A DNA stretch of 64,000 nt from JASGKO01 sp049840595 (GCA_049840595.1 JASGKO010000038.1:62001-126000), one strand, 5' to 3'. Counted from the stretch's first letter, positions 10,348 to 19,238 are shown. Made by a program: numbers and translations. Notes: a model not told the origin generated them from the letters alone.

Positions 10348-10734
10348 CTAACGAACTCTGGCGAGATCGAAATTTTGCGAGCAATAGGCGTAGCTGAAGG
10401 CGGCAAGCGTGCAATAGCCAAAGGTGAGGAAGAGGACGGCGGTGAGGAGGAGGCCCGTTAGAAATTGCCCGGGCGTGATGGTCGCATCGGCGGTGTTCTG
10501 ACGCCGGCGAAAGACAGCGAAGCCGCACCAAAGCAGGGGCAGTAGAAAAAGCCAAAGCCCTTGATAGCGGAAGAGCTGAAGCAGAGCTGGCAGATGCGGG
10601 GTGTATTTCCCAAACATGGGCGGAACGAATTGATCGAACATTTTGAGAAAAATCCGGGTAAGCCCGACCCCTGCGCCAATGAAGAACAACTGCACGAGGC
10701 AGAGAATGGTAATGAATCTGGGAGGGAGCTGCAT
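10348..10734 (-). CDS. Small hypothetical membrane protein
   Basis: 128 residues from the ATG at 10734 (MQLPPRFITILCL) with about three hydrophobic segments (TILCLVQLFFIGAGVGL, GLWLFLLPLLWCGFAVF, LLLTAVLFLTFGYCTL). No family recognised. The start region is unusual: a 22-bp sequence holding the ATG and seven codons is tandemly duplicated, so a second ATG-MQLPPRF lies upstream but leads into another frame. Which copy acts as the start depends on whether the duplication is genuine. Convergent with the sigma-like gene? No: the two are divergent, with about 160 bp between starts. Confidence 0.5.
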   Translation of the reverse strand: MQLPPRFITILCLVQLFFIGAGVGLTRIFLKMFDQFVPPMFGKYTPHLPALLQLFRYQGLWLFLLPLLWCGFAVFRRRQNTADATITPGQFLTGLLLTAVLFLTFGYCTLAAFSYAYCSQNFDLARVR

Positions 10735-10757
10735 GGAATCTGGGAGGGAGCTGCATG
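10714..10757. repeat. Perfect 22-bp tandem duplication across a start codon
   Basis: GAATCTGGGAGGGAGCTGCATG occurs twice in tandem (10714-10735 and 10736-10757); the motif is 22 bp. On the minus strand each copy contains ATG followed by codons for QLPPRF. Because 22 is not a multiple of three the upstream ATG is out of frame with the gene. Could be replication slippage or an assembly artefact. Confidence 0.9.
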
Positions 10758-10894
10758 GCAGCAATTTATCAAGCGCCGGTAAAAGCGGCAAGCGAGGTTC
10801 CTGGGAAGAACGGGCGGTGTTCAATGGCCCTCCCTCATTTTCCTGGCGCACTACAGCAAAATCAAAATGAGCGGCACGAAAACGACCTTGTCGA

Positions 10895-11365
10895 GTGCGC
10901 GGAGTTGGCATAGCCTGCGGCGCTTTGCAAACTTCCGACCTCAGTCCCGAGACTTTGAATGGGCTTTACCGCTTTGCGACGCTGCTTTTTGGGCGGCAGG
11001 AGAGCGCGACGGAGGCCATTCTTTCCGCGCTCCAGCAATGCGGCACGCAGATGGAGCAAATTCGCCGGGAGAAGCACAGCCTGGCCTTCCTGGTGCGGAC
11101 GCTGCGGGACTTGCGGATCAAGAACGTGGAGGAACAGGGCACTGCGGCGGCCCCGGAATCGGGCGAGGCGATGGCCCTCGCTTTCAGCCAACTGGTCGAG
11201 CCCGGCCGCACCGCGCTGGCGCTGCTATACGCCGATCTTTTTCCGCTCGCCGAAATTGGCAGTCTGCTCCACATCAGCGTGGATGAAGTGGCCGAGGCGC
11301 TCGATGCGGCCCGCCACACGCTGGCGGCGAAGTGGAATCCCAGCCCATCCATTTCCCAGCCATGA
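10895..11365 (+). CDS. ECF sigma-like factor with degenerate region 2
   Basis: About 156 residues from a GTG at 10895, or fewer from a TTG near 10925. The C-terminal third (LVEPGRTALALLYADLFPLAEIGSLLHISVDEV plus a helix) fits sigma region 4: an acidic linker, then a helix-turn-helix. The N-terminal half (LYRFATLLFGRQESATEAIL) resembles region 2.1-2.2 but lacks a recognisable 2.3-2.4 core. The stop overlaps the next start as ATGA, and that next gene has the architecture of an anti-sigma factor, which supports the call. Alternatively it is a sigma-derived regulator that no longer binds -10 elements. Confidence 0.6.
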   Translation: MRGVGIACGALQTSDLSPETLNGLYRFATLLFGRQESATEAILSALQQCGTQMEQIRREKHSLAFLVRTLRDLRIKNVEEQGTAAAPESGEAMALAFSQLVEPGRTALALLYADLFPLAEIGSLLHISVDEVAEALDAARHTLAAKWNPSPSISQP

Positions 11366-12138
11366 ACGCCAAAGCTGCCCAGATTTTTTTGGCCGGCCGG
11401 CGCGAGAACAGCCGCTGGCCGGTGGACCCGCGAGTCGAGAAAGCGATCAAGATCGTGGAATCGAAGCCCGAGCTGGCCCCCATCGCCGCCCGGTGGCAGC
11501 AATTCGACCGCGCCCTCCTCTCGGCGCTGGAACCGGTGACCGCCCCGGAGAGCCTGCAGACGGCCATTGCGACGCTGCAAGCGCTCCCTCCGCAAAAGGG
11601 CGACTGGAAGCGGTATATTTTTCAACCGGCGATCCTCGGCGTGATTTTCGGCGTGCTGCTCATTTGCGGCTTCGGCGTCTATTTCTGGATGAACCGGGCG
11701 GACAATTTCCCGGGGCTCGATGCCGCGCAGGAGATGCTCTCCGTGGCGCAGAATGGCGATAACTCGGGGCTCGAACCGGTCAACAAATCCGCCGGGGAAA
11801 TGGGCGACTGGCTGTTTCTGAAATATGGGGTCGAAAACTTTTTCATCCCGACCGATTTCGCAAAATTCACGGCGGTGGGCTGCCGACTCCTGAAGCAGGA
11901 CGGGCATCCGGTGGCACTGATCGCGGCCGAGCCGGGCGATGTGCTCTTCTACGTCTTCCGGGCCGAGGATTTTGGCATGACGGCAAAATCGCCGGACCAA
12001 TGGCATGTCTTCGTGCAAGAGGACTGGGTGGCCGCGCTGCGAGTGGATGGGGATAACGGATTCATCGTCGCCAAGCAGGGTGACGAAGACACCATGGCCG
12101 CCTTCCTGGCGAAGCTGCCGTCCAACCTCGCAAAGTAA
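11362..12138 (+). CDS. Putative anti-sigma factor, single transmembrane helix
   Basis: 258 residues from the ATG at 11362, which overlaps the preceding stop (ATGA). A cytoplasmic N-terminal segment of about 85 residues is followed by one strong transmembrane helix (AILGVIFGVLLICGFGVYFWM, residues about 90-110) and a roughly 145-residue outer domain with no recognised family (contains PTDFAKFTAVGCRLL and GDVLFYVFRAEDFG). No zinc-binding HxxxCxxC motif is visible, so it is not a ZAS-type anti-sigma factor. The assignment rests on architecture and coupling to the sigma-like gene. Confidence 0.55.
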   Translation: MNAKAAQIFLAGRRENSRWPVDPRVEKAIKIVESKPELAPIAARWQQFDRALLSALEPVTAPESLQTAIATLQALPPQKGDWKRYIFQPAILGVIFGVLLICGFGVYFWMNRADNFPGLDAAQEMLSVAQNGDNSGLEPVNKSAGEMGDWLFLKYGVENFFIPTDFAKFTAVGCRLLKQDGHPVALIAAEPGDVLFYVFRAEDFGMTAKSPDQWHVFVQEDWVAALRVDGDNGFIVAKQGDEDTMAAFLAKLPSNLAK

Positions 12139-12157
12139 CCTGCCTCCATCGGCTGTA

Positions 12158-12225
12158 GCGGCGGTCTATGACCGTCGCTGAGATGAGGAGCAATTGGAAT
12201 AAATGCGACGGTCATAGACCGCCGC
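12158..12225. repeat. Nested palindrome between convergent genes
   Basis: Two perfect 21-bp inverted arms, 12158-12178 and 12205-12225, with a 26-nt loop. Each arm (GCGGCGGTCTATGACCGTCGC) is itself an almost perfect hairpin around TAT. It sits between the anti-sigma stop and the stop of the convergent gene at 12236, so it may act as a bidirectional terminator or be a REP-type interspersed element. No T tract follows on either strand. Confidence 0.85.
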
Positions 12226-12235
12226 ACCAGTTGCT

Positions 12236-12703
12236 TTAAAAGGTGTAAACCTTCGTGGTATCCGGCTCGAGGAACTCGGCGCTTTTTACGATGAGATCCT
12301 TGTGCACGACCTGGCTGATCCCGGTGGAGAGAGACTGGGCGATGGAAACGGCATCCTTCGACTGGCCGGGAATGGGAAAGCCGCCGGAACTGCGATCGTA
12401 GCCGTAGATGCGTCCGTCGGATTCCCACACGCAGTAGGCGTGGCCCGAAGAATAATTGGCATAACGAACGAGCATCACCCGGGCCCAGAAATTCGGCTCA
12501 AGCTTGTGGCGGGCTTCCACGGCCGCGAGGTAATCGAAAGCGGAAATCACGCACCCATTGATCACTACCAGCTCACCCTTCTTGGGCGTCACGAGTTTCA
12601 CCTCCTGCGGCCGGGTGGTCAGGATCGCCCAGCAGACCGCGGCCCCGGCCACCGCCATGAGCAGGTACGCGAAAAGATGTTTAGCTGTGATCGGATGTTT
12701 CAT
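12236..12703 (-). CDS. Hypothetical membrane-anchored protein
   Basis: 155 residues: MKHPITAKH, then a transmembrane helix (LFAYLLMAVAGAAVCWAIL), then a globular part of about 120 residues containing VINGCVISAFDYLAAVEARHKL and HAYCVWESDGRIYGYDRSSG. The Cys/His spacing in GCVISA and GHAYCVWE is suggestive of a papain-like or transglutaminase-like fold, but I cannot assign it. It is 30 bp downstream of the SPFH gene and probably co-transcribed. Confidence 0.55.
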   Translation of the reverse strand: MKHPITAKHLFAYLLMAVAGAAVCWAILTTRPQEVKLVTPKKGELVVINGCVISAFDYLAAVEARHKLEPNFWARVMLVRYANYSSGHAYCVWESDGRIYGYDRSSGGFPIPGQSKDAVSIAQSLSTGISQVVHKDLIVKSAEFLEPDTTKVYTF

Positions 12704-12733
12704 GAAGTCCCTTTTGTCCCGGTAAGACGTTGG

Positions 12734-13811
12734 TTAGTTTTTCAAAAAATCGTCGAGGGCAGCTTTGGTGACCCGCCACACGGTTCCGATTTTTCGGCCC
12801 TTCAAGTCCCCGGCTTCGAGCGAGGCGACGACGTCGCTTTCGGCGACGTTCAAGACCTTGGCGACATCCGCCGGAGTGAGAATATCGGGCGAAGCCGCAG
12901 GGGCAGCCGGAGCAGGAGCCGCAGCGGCGGGAGTCGTCGCGCCCGCGCCCAGCACGCCGCCCTGCTGTTGCATCATCTGCTGCGCCATCGCCATGCCGAT
13001 CGCCATTTCACTGGCCATGGAACCGGCGCCACTGCCACCCCCGGGCTGGGCCATGCCCTGCGCCATCTGGAGCTTCACGTAATCGTTCAAATTGCCAATC
13101 GCCGCCATGCTGGAGCGTTTGTCGATCGCTTCCTCGACCTCGGGCGGCACGCTCACGTTTTCCAGCACGAAGCTGGTCATCTCCAGGCCATACTTGGCAG
13201 TGAGGATGGGATTGATGACCGGTAGAAGGGCGTCGCCCGAGCTCGCTGTAGCGCGAGGCGACATCGAGCGCGGGCACCTTGGCGGTGGCCAGGGCGTCGG
13301 TGAAGACGCTGACGATGCGCGAACGCATGGTATCGGAAAACTCGTCGAGCCGGAAATGATCGTCCGTCCCGGCCACTTCCTTGAGGAAGAGCTTGGGCTC
13401 GATGATGTGAAAGTCGTAGGTGCCAAAGGCCCGCAGGCGCACGATGCCGAAATCGGGATCGCGCATCATGATCGGGTTCTGCGTCCCCCACTTGTTGCCG
13501 GTAAAGGTGCGGGTGACGACGTAATAGACATCCGCCTTGAAAGGAGATTCGAGCCCGTATTTCCAGCTCGCGAGCGTGGTCAGGACCGGGATGTTATCGG
13601 TGGTGAGCGAGTATTTGCCAGGCAGGAAGGTGTCGCCGAACTGCCCGACATAGACGAACTGGGCCACCTGCGATTCGCGGACGATCAACTGCGCGCCGCG
13701 CTTGATCTCCTTGTCCTGGTCAGGAAAGCGAAACGACAGGGTATCGCGGGAATCATCGGTCCACTCGATAATCTCCAGCAACTGGCCTTTGATAAAATCA
13801 ATGATTCCCAT
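12734..13811 (-). CDS. SPFH-domain (YdjI-like) protein with C-terminal HTH/excisionase-type domain, one frameshift
   Basis: About 358 residues once a single G insertion near 13238 is removed (restoring SRYSELGDALLPVINPIL). N-terminal two thirds: virion-core/SPFH YdjI-type domain (MGIIDFIKGQLLEIIEW, GQFGDTFLPGKYSLTTDNIPV, GIVRLRAFGTYDFHI, SVPPEVEEAIDKR). Then a Met/Gln-rich, Ala/Pro-rich linker. The last 50 residues (ILTPADVAKVLNVAESDVVA, KIGTVWRVTKAALDDFLK) look like a helix-turn-helix of the HTH_17/excisionase type. YdjI-like proteins more often end in a zinc ribbon or GYF-like module, so this tail is unusual. Role unknown; relatives localise to membranes under envelope stress. Confidence 0.8.
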
Positions 13812-13925
13812 AATGGCTCCAAGATGGATGGAACGGCGGGGTTTGTCCAGCTTCCTGCATTTTTAGGCAAACTCTTGGAATTTCATTATTTCCAAATGGC
13901 AAACGGTTCCCTACAAGGAGCGCGC

Positions 13926-15642
13926 ATGGATTTAACTCCGGAAAAACGCATAGCAGGGGTGCTGGCTCCGATTTTCGCCATTCGCGGCACTCAGGATTTG
14001 GGCATCGGCGACACCGCAGCACTCAAGGAACTGGTGGACTGGTCGGCCCAGTTCGGCATCAAGCTGGTGCAATTGCTCCCCGTCAATGAGACCGGGCCGG
14101 ACAACAGCCCCTACAACGCGATCAGCTCGGTGGCGCTCGATCCGGCCACGCTGGCGATCACCCCCCGCACGGTGCGCGACCTGAGCCAGGAGGATTACGA
14201 GGAGGTGCTGGGCAGCGTGGATTTGGAAGCCCTGCGCGCCGGTTCGGTAAAGTATGCGGAGGTGAAGGCACTCAAGCAGCAGTTGCTGGAGAAGGCGTTC
14301 ACCCGCTTTGCGACCCATATCCTGGCCAAGGCGCGCTCGCGCTCGAAGCCGTTCCACACCTTTTGCATCCGCCAGAAGGCATGGCTGGATGATTACTCCC
14401 TCTTCCGCGCGCTGGTGGAAGTGCATGGCAACGTGCAGTGGGATCAATGGCCGGAGGAGCATCGCACGATCGCGGCGGCCCGGCTGTGGCTGGAAGCGGC
14501 CCCCTACAAGACCCGGGTGGACATGGAGCGGCGGATGAAGTTTTTCGCCTACGTGCAATGGATCGCCTTTGAGCAGTGGAAGGCCGTGCGCGTGTACGCG
14601 AATGCGCGGGGGGTGGCCCTCATGGGCGACGTGCCCTTCGGCGTGAGCTATTACAGTGCGGACGTTTACGGACAGCCGGAGAATTTCGACCTCACCTGGT
14701 CCGGCGGCGCTCCGCCCGAGAAGGTCTTCAAGTCCGACGCTTTCACCGAAAAATGGGGCCAGAACTGGGGCATCCCGCTCTACAACTGGGTGGCGATGAA
14801 GGCCGATAACTTCGCCTGGTGGCGGCAGCGCGTGCGCAGTGTGCGCGAGTTCTTCAACCTCTTCCGCATCGATCACGTGCTCGGCTGCTATCGCATCTAC
14901 GCCTTTCCGTGGCGACCGGAGCTCAATCTGGAATTTCTCCCGCTCGATGAAATCCAGGCCGGGCAAAAAACCGGGGGGCGCCTGCCCAAGTTCCAGCCCA
15001 ACGACGATCTCACGCCGGAGAACGCGGAGATCAACCGCCTCAATGGCGAGGCCCTGCTCCAGGTGCTCATCGAGGAGGCCGGGACTTTCCGCCTGGTCGG
15101 CGAAGATCTGGGCATGGTGCCGGATTACGTGCGCCCCAGCCTCGCGAAGCTGGAGATCGCCGGGTTCAGAGATTCCGCAATGGGAGGCGGAGAAGGATGG
15201 CACGCTCATTCCGGCCCGGGAATATCCCGCGCTGTCGGTCGCCACTTACGCCACGCATGATCACGCCCCCCTGCTCACGCATTGGAACCAATTGCTCGCC
15301 GCGATGAACCAGCCCGACTGGTCGGCGCGCCAGGCCGCGTGGGACGAGATGAAGAAGCTGGCCGGGTTCGCGGGGCTGCCCCCCTTCTATTCGCCGCCCG
15401 CCTATACCGATGCGATTCGCGAGGGGTTGCTCAAGGGCTTGTTCGAGACGCCGTCCTGGCTGGCGATCGTGATGATCACCGACTTCCTCGCCAGCGAGCA
15501 GCGCTTCAACGTGCCCGGGGCGATCGCCGATTCCAACTGGAGCGCGCGCCTGGAGGAAACCGTCGCCGAGCTGAACGAAGATCCGTGGGTCTATGAGCAC
15601 ATGGAGAAGATGCGTGCGATCATCGCGGCCTCGGGACGCTGA
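13926..15642 (+). CDS. malQ: 4-alpha-glucanotransferase MalQ (GH77), one frameshift
   Basis: Amylomaltase/disproportionating enzyme of glycogen and maltodextrin metabolism, about 572 residues. GH77 landmarks: GIKLVQLLPVNETGPDNSPY, MGDVPFGVSYYSADVY, the nucleophile Asp in FNLFRIDHVLG, the acid/base Glu in LVGEDLGMVPDYV, and the transition-state Asp in VATYATHDH. An extra A at about 15168 shifts the frame; removing it joins IAGF to EIPQWEAEKDG. The ATG at 13926 has AAGGAG 5 nt upstream. It is divergent from the SPFH gene; the long open frame that seems to extend upstream is antisense to SPFH. Confidence 0.93.
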
Positions 15643-15646
15643 AGGC

Positions 15647-15730
15647 AAAAAATTGACCGCGGATAACACGGATGACGCGGATAGGCTGGCCTTTCACCCG
15701 TACCCATCCGAGTTATCTGCGGTTAAAAAT
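15647..15730. repeat. Micro-repeat module b (CGGAT flavour), imperfect inverted repeat
   Basis: Begins 5 nt after the malQ stop. Head AAAATTGACCGC, then CGGAT units at 9-nt spacing (CGGATAACA, CGGATGACG, CGGATAG). The right side (CATCCGAGTTATCTGCGGTT) is an imperfect reverse complement of the left, so the module can fold back on itself, possibly acting as the malQ 3' end. Confidence 0.65.
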
Positions 15731-15784
15731 CCTCCAGGGTCAGAAAGAATTTCTTTTGTGGACCGGGGTTGGTAAAAGAGGCAC

Positions 15785-16216
15785 GTGAAGCCAAAAGTTT
15801 TCCACCGGCCCGCGGTAGAGGCCGATCTTGATTTGCTGGCGGAGTGGAACCAGCAACTGATCCAGGATGAGAGCCACCGCAACACGCTCTCGGTGCCCGA
15901 ACTGCGGGACCGCATGGCGGGGTGGCTGGAAGGTGCTTATTGCGGGGTGATCTTCATGGTGGCCGATGAGGCCGTGGGTTACGCGCTCTACCGGGAATAT
16001 GCGGAGGAGATTTACCTGCGGCATTTTTTCATCCGGCGCTGCTCACGGAGAAAGGGATTGGGCCGGACGGCGATGGCCTTGCTCATCCAGCAAATCTGGC
16101 CACCGAAACGGCTGACGGTCGAAGCGCTCTATCGCAACCCGGTGGCGATTGCTTTTTGGAAAGCGATGGGGTTTGAGGAGTATTCCATCTGCTTCGAGAT
16201 TCCAGCGCAAAATTGA
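15785..16216 (+). CDS. GNAT family N-acetyltransferase
   Basis: 143 residues from a GTG at 15785 preceded by AGAGG. Motif A of the GNAT fold is present: LRHFFIRRCSRRKGLGRTAM (acetyl-CoA pyrophosphate loop RRKGLG), with motif B at LTVEALYRNPVAIAFWKAMGF. Substrate unknown. It lies 65 bp upstream of mdh on the same strand. Confidence 0.88.
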   Translation: MKPKVFHRPAVEADLDLLAEWNQQLIQDESHRNTLSVPELRDRMAGWLEGAYCGVIFMVADEAVGYALYREYAEEIYLRHFFIRRCSRRKGLGRTAMALLIQQIWPPKRLTVEALYRNPVAIAFWKAMGFEEYSICFEIPAQN

Positions 16217-16281
16217 GTGCATCTGGGCCAATATTGGCGTTGAAGCAGACCGGGCAAACGGGCACAGTGTTAACACCCTTT

Positions 16282-17268
16282 ATGAAAACTCCCGTCAAAG
16301 TCGCGGTAACCGGCACGGCCGGTCAGATCGGTTACTCCCTCCTTTTCCGAATCGCCTCGGGCTCCATGTTTGGACCAGACCAGCCGGTGATTCTCCACCT
16401 CGTGGAAATCGAACCCGCGCTCGGCACGCTCCAGGGCGTCGTGATGGAATTGAATGATGGCGCGTTCCCGCTGGTCAAGGGCATCAAGCCGACGGCGGAT
16501 TTGAATGAAGGCTTTGCCGGCGTGAACTGGGCACTGCTGGTGGGCTCGGTGCCGCGCAAGGCGGGGATGGAACGCAAAGATTTGCTCGGCATCAATGGCA
16601 AGATTTTCACCGGCCAGGGGCAGGCGATTGCGAAAAATGCCGCCTCGGATGTGCGTATCGTGGTGGTGGGCAATCCCTGCAATACGAATTGCCTGATCGC
16701 GATGAACAACGCGAAGGATGTCCCGGCGAACCGCTGGTTTGCGATGACGCGCCTTGATGAAAATCGCGCAAAATCGCAGCTCGCGATCAAGGCCAATGTG
16801 GACGTGACCGAGGTCACCAACCTGGCGATCTGGGGCAACCACTCGGCGACACAGTATCCCGATTTCACCAACGCCAAAATCGGCGGCAAGCCGGTGACCG
16901 AGGTGATCACCGATCACGAATGGCTGAAGGGGCCGTTCATCAGCACCGTGCAACAGCGCGGCGCGGCGATCATCAAGGCCCGGGGTGCCTCGAGCGCGGC
17001 CAGTGCGGCGAGCTCGGTGGTGGACACGGTATCGAGCCTGATCAATCCCACTCCCGCAGGCGACTGGACCAGCGTGGCGGTGTGCAGCGATGGCAGCTAC
17101 GGCATCGACCCGGGGCTGATCGCCTCCTTCCCCATCCGCTCGAATGGCAGCCAGTGGGAAATCGTGCAGGGCCTGCCAGTGGATGAATTCAGCCGCGAGC
17201 GCATCGACGCCACGGCGGCGGAACTGCGCGAGGAAAAGGCGATGGTGGCGGATTTGCTGCCGGGGTAG
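16282..17268 (+). CDS. mdh: Malate dehydrogenase
   Basis: 328 residues, TCA-cycle oxidation of malate with NAD(P). It belongs to the cytosolic-type MDH group (type 1-like): GTAGQIGYSLLFRIASG binds the dinucleotide, VGSVPRKAGMERKDLL carries a substrate Arg, MTRLDENRAKSQLA and VGNPCNTNCLIAMNN follow, and the catalytic His is in IWGNHSATQYPDF. ATG at 16282 fits the conserved N terminus; the frame continues 23 codons upstream without conservation. Confidence 0.95.
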   Translation: MKTPVKVAVTGTAGQIGYSLLFRIASGSMFGPDQPVILHLVEIEPALGTLQGVVMELNDGAFPLVKGIKPTADLNEGFAGVNWALLVGSVPRKAGMERKDLLGINGKIFTGQGQAIAKNAASDVRIVVVGNPCNTNCLIAMNNAKDVPANRWFAMTRLDENRAKSQLAIKANVDVTEVTNLAIWGNHSATQYPDFTNAKIGGKPVTEVITDHEWLKGPFISTVQQRGAAIIKARGASSAASAASSVVDTVSSLINPTPAGDWTSVAVCSDGSYGIDPGLIASFPIRSNGSQWEIVQGLPVDEFSRERIDATAAELREEKAMVADLLPG

Positions 17269-17486
17269 GCAATTTCAAAGCGTGGGCATTCTGAGGAACG
17301 GAGAAATTCCATCGATTTCTGGAACAGGGCTGGCTTGGATCGTCTTCCCGGCCCGGAAATAGTCAGAGATTCTTCGATTCCATTTCGCTCCGCTCCATTT
17401 CACTCAGAATGACATCCCGGTAGTGACGGCATCGCTCAAAGCGTTTTCCCTATCCGGCGAGCACCCCAGGAGTTCATTGAATCGCT
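17269..17486. other. Intergenic stretch with degenerate repeat
   Basis: No gene supported. Contains, around 17380-17425, TTCGATTCC...CACTCAGAATGACAT, a sequence similar to one at 53220-53245 (CTTCGACTTCGCTCAGGGTGACAT). Both have a CTCAG(A/G)(A/G)TGACAT end, suggesting a dispersed repeat family. Confidence 0.45.
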
Positions 17487-17990
17487 TTAATGAGCAGCGT
17501 ATTCCTCATGCGGACGCATGGAGTGGAGCAGCAGGTCGTCGGTGAAACGAAGACGGCGGGCGAGCTCGCGGGCGATGTTCAAAATGAGGAGGGCGAAGAG
17601 GTGGATGTCCTCATTCTTGAGCTGGATGAGCGAGCGGCGGGAAAGCACCATGATCCGGGTATCCTCCAGGGCAATCGCGGTGAGGGAATGCTTCTGCATG
17701 CTGAGCAGCGCCACGTGGCCAAAACATTCACCCACGCCCAGCTCCTTCTTGTCGAGGACCATGTGGTCGCTGGTGATCTGCAGGTCAATCAGGCCGCTTT
17801 CGACGATGTAGATGTGGGTAGGATCGTCCCCGGCGCGGAACACACAATCTCCCTTGGCGAAATGGGCGACTTCCAAGCGCCGGAAAATTTCCTGCTGCTG
17901 CGTATCGGTGACGCCACCGAAGATGGAAATCTTGGACAGGATGGAAAGGACCGGAGTCACATCCTGGATAGGTGAAAATGTCGTGTTCAC
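17487..17990 (-). CDS. Cyclic nucleotide-binding domain protein (no DNA-binding domain)
   Basis: 167 residues. A Crp-like beta-roll occupies most of it: IFRRLEVAHFAKGDCVFRAGD, HIYIVESGLIDLQI, ELGVGECFGHVALLS (phosphate-binding cassette, with GHVA instead of the usual GExA, so the Glu that contacts ribose is missing) and RIMVLSRRSLIQL. A C-terminal helix follows (ALLILNIARELARRLRFTDDLL) but there is no HTH. Ligand binding is uncertain. It may act in trans on another protein, or be a structural relative. Confidence 0.82.
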   Translation of the reverse strand: MNTTFSPIQDVTPVLSILSKISIFGGVTDTQQQEIFRRLEVAHFAKGDCVFRAGDDPTHIYIVESGLIDLQITSDHMVLDKKELGVGECFGHVALLSMQKHSLTAIALEDTRIMVLSRRSLIQLKNEDIHLFALLILNIARELARRLRFTDDLLLHSMRPHEEYAAH

Positions 17991-18090
17991 AAGTGGGGGT
18001 GAAGCTTATCGCTTGCCAAAAAGGAAAAGGCAACTGGTTTTTCCCGTAATATTTATGGAATTTATGATGATAAATTATTCCACATAATTA

Positions 18091-18671
18091 CTATTTGGCA
18101 AATTTTCTGATTACTTCGGGGTATAAAAGGTGTTCAGCCACCTGGATTCGGGCATGCAGGGTTTCGGGCGTATCACCAGCCAGGACAGGCACTTCCCGCT
18201 GGGCAATAATTTCTCCCGTGTCCATTCCCGCATCGACAAAATGAACCGTGCAGCCCGTTTTTTCCACCCCGGCGACCAGGGCCTGCTTCCAGGCTTCCAA
18301 CCCGGGGAAAGCGGGCAGCAAGGAGGGGTGGATGTTGATGATTTTACCGGGAAAGGCTTCCAACAACGGCGCTTTCACCATCCGCATGTAACCGGCGAGG
18401 ACGACGAGATCGACCTTTGCTTCTTGTAAAAGCTCCACCAATCGCGCCTCAGCCTCGGGCTCCAGTTTGGTGCGGTATTTGCCGGGAGCCAGATATTCCG
18501 ACCGGATCTGGCGAGAACGCGCGAGGTCTAAAATTCCGCCGTTTCCACATCGGAAATAACGATCACCGTCTCCGCAGCCAGTTCACGGCGATCGATCGCA
18601 TCCTGAATCGCACGATAATTGGATCCTTTTCCGGAACCTAAAACGCCCAAACGAAGAGTGGCAGAGGACAT
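18091..18671 (-). CDS. purN: Phosphoribosylglycinamide formyltransferase PurN, one frameshift
   Basis: Transfers formyl from 10-formyl-THF to GAR in purine synthesis. From ATG 18671 the N terminus reads LGVLGSGKGSNYRAIQDAI (PRPP/GAR loop), then VIVISDVE; a single missing base near 18544 sends the frame into a stop, and the other frame continues GILDLARSRQIRSEYL. Downstream are VVLAGYMRMV, the catalytic INIHPSLLPAFPG and VDAGMDTGEIIAQ. Start lies 1 nt after the stop of the heptose adenylyltransferase gene. A deletion in an A run (AAAA read as AAA) would explain the break. Confidence 0.9.
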
Positions 18672-18672
18672 G

Positions 18673-19161
18673 TTATTCCTTCGAGCCCCCCATTTTCTGG
18701 ATGATATTGGTCGTCGAGCGACCGGGGACGAGGGAGAGCAGCTTGATTTCAGTGCCGGCAGTTTCCAACGCGCCCCGCTCCTCGGGATTGAGGCTTTCCA
18801 CGGTGTAATCGCCGCCCTTGGCGTAAACCTGGGGGCGGATTTCGTGGATCAGATTGGTGACCCGCATCTCGGGAAAAACGGTCACGTAGTCCACACACCC
18901 GAGCGCGGAAAGCACCTCGGCGCGGTCGCCTTCGCAGTTCAGCGGCCGGGTCGGGCCCTTGAGCTGGCGCACCGAGTCGTCGCCATTCACAGCCACCAGC
19001 AGCGCGTCCCCGAGCTGGCGGGCCTGCTCAAGGTAACGGACGTGCCCGGCGTGCAGCAGATCGAAGCACCCATTGGTAAAGACGAGCTTGCGTCCATTCT
19101 TGCGGAACTCCTCGGAGATGGTCGCCAGCTCGGCGGCGGTCTTAATTTTTTCCAAAGCCAT
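18673..19161 (-). CDS. rfaE2: D-glycero-beta-D-manno-heptose 1-phosphate adenylyltransferase
   Basis: 162 residues, corresponding to the C-terminal half of HldE as a stand-alone enzyme. It makes ADP-heptose for the LPS inner core. Motifs: VFTNGCFDLLHAGHVRYL with HAGH of the nucleotidyltransferase site, VAVNGDDSVRQLKGPTRP, YAKGGDYTVE, PGRSTTNII. The HldE kinase domain is not next to it. It heads a two-gene unit with purN. Confidence 0.92.
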   Translation of the reverse strand: MALEKIKTAAELATISEEFRKNGRKLVFTNGCFDLLHAGHVRYLEQARQLGDALLVAVNGDDSVRQLKGPTRPLNCEGDRAEVLSALGCVDYVTVFPEMRVTNLIHEIRPQVYAKGGDYTVESLNPEERGALETAGTEIKLLSLVPGRSTTNIIQKMGGSKE

Positions 19162-19238
19162 ACCCTTTCATTTTGCACAGGAATTTGTCCGCGACAAAAC
19201 AATTGGTATGCGACGTTTCACTAGTTATGGTGAGCGGT

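Noticed and set aside
13092..13925. Open frame on the plus strand that seems to extend malQ upstream by about 280 codons
   Set aside because: It is antisense to the SPFH gene, and the AAGGAG plus ATG at 13926 opens the conserved MalQ N terminus.
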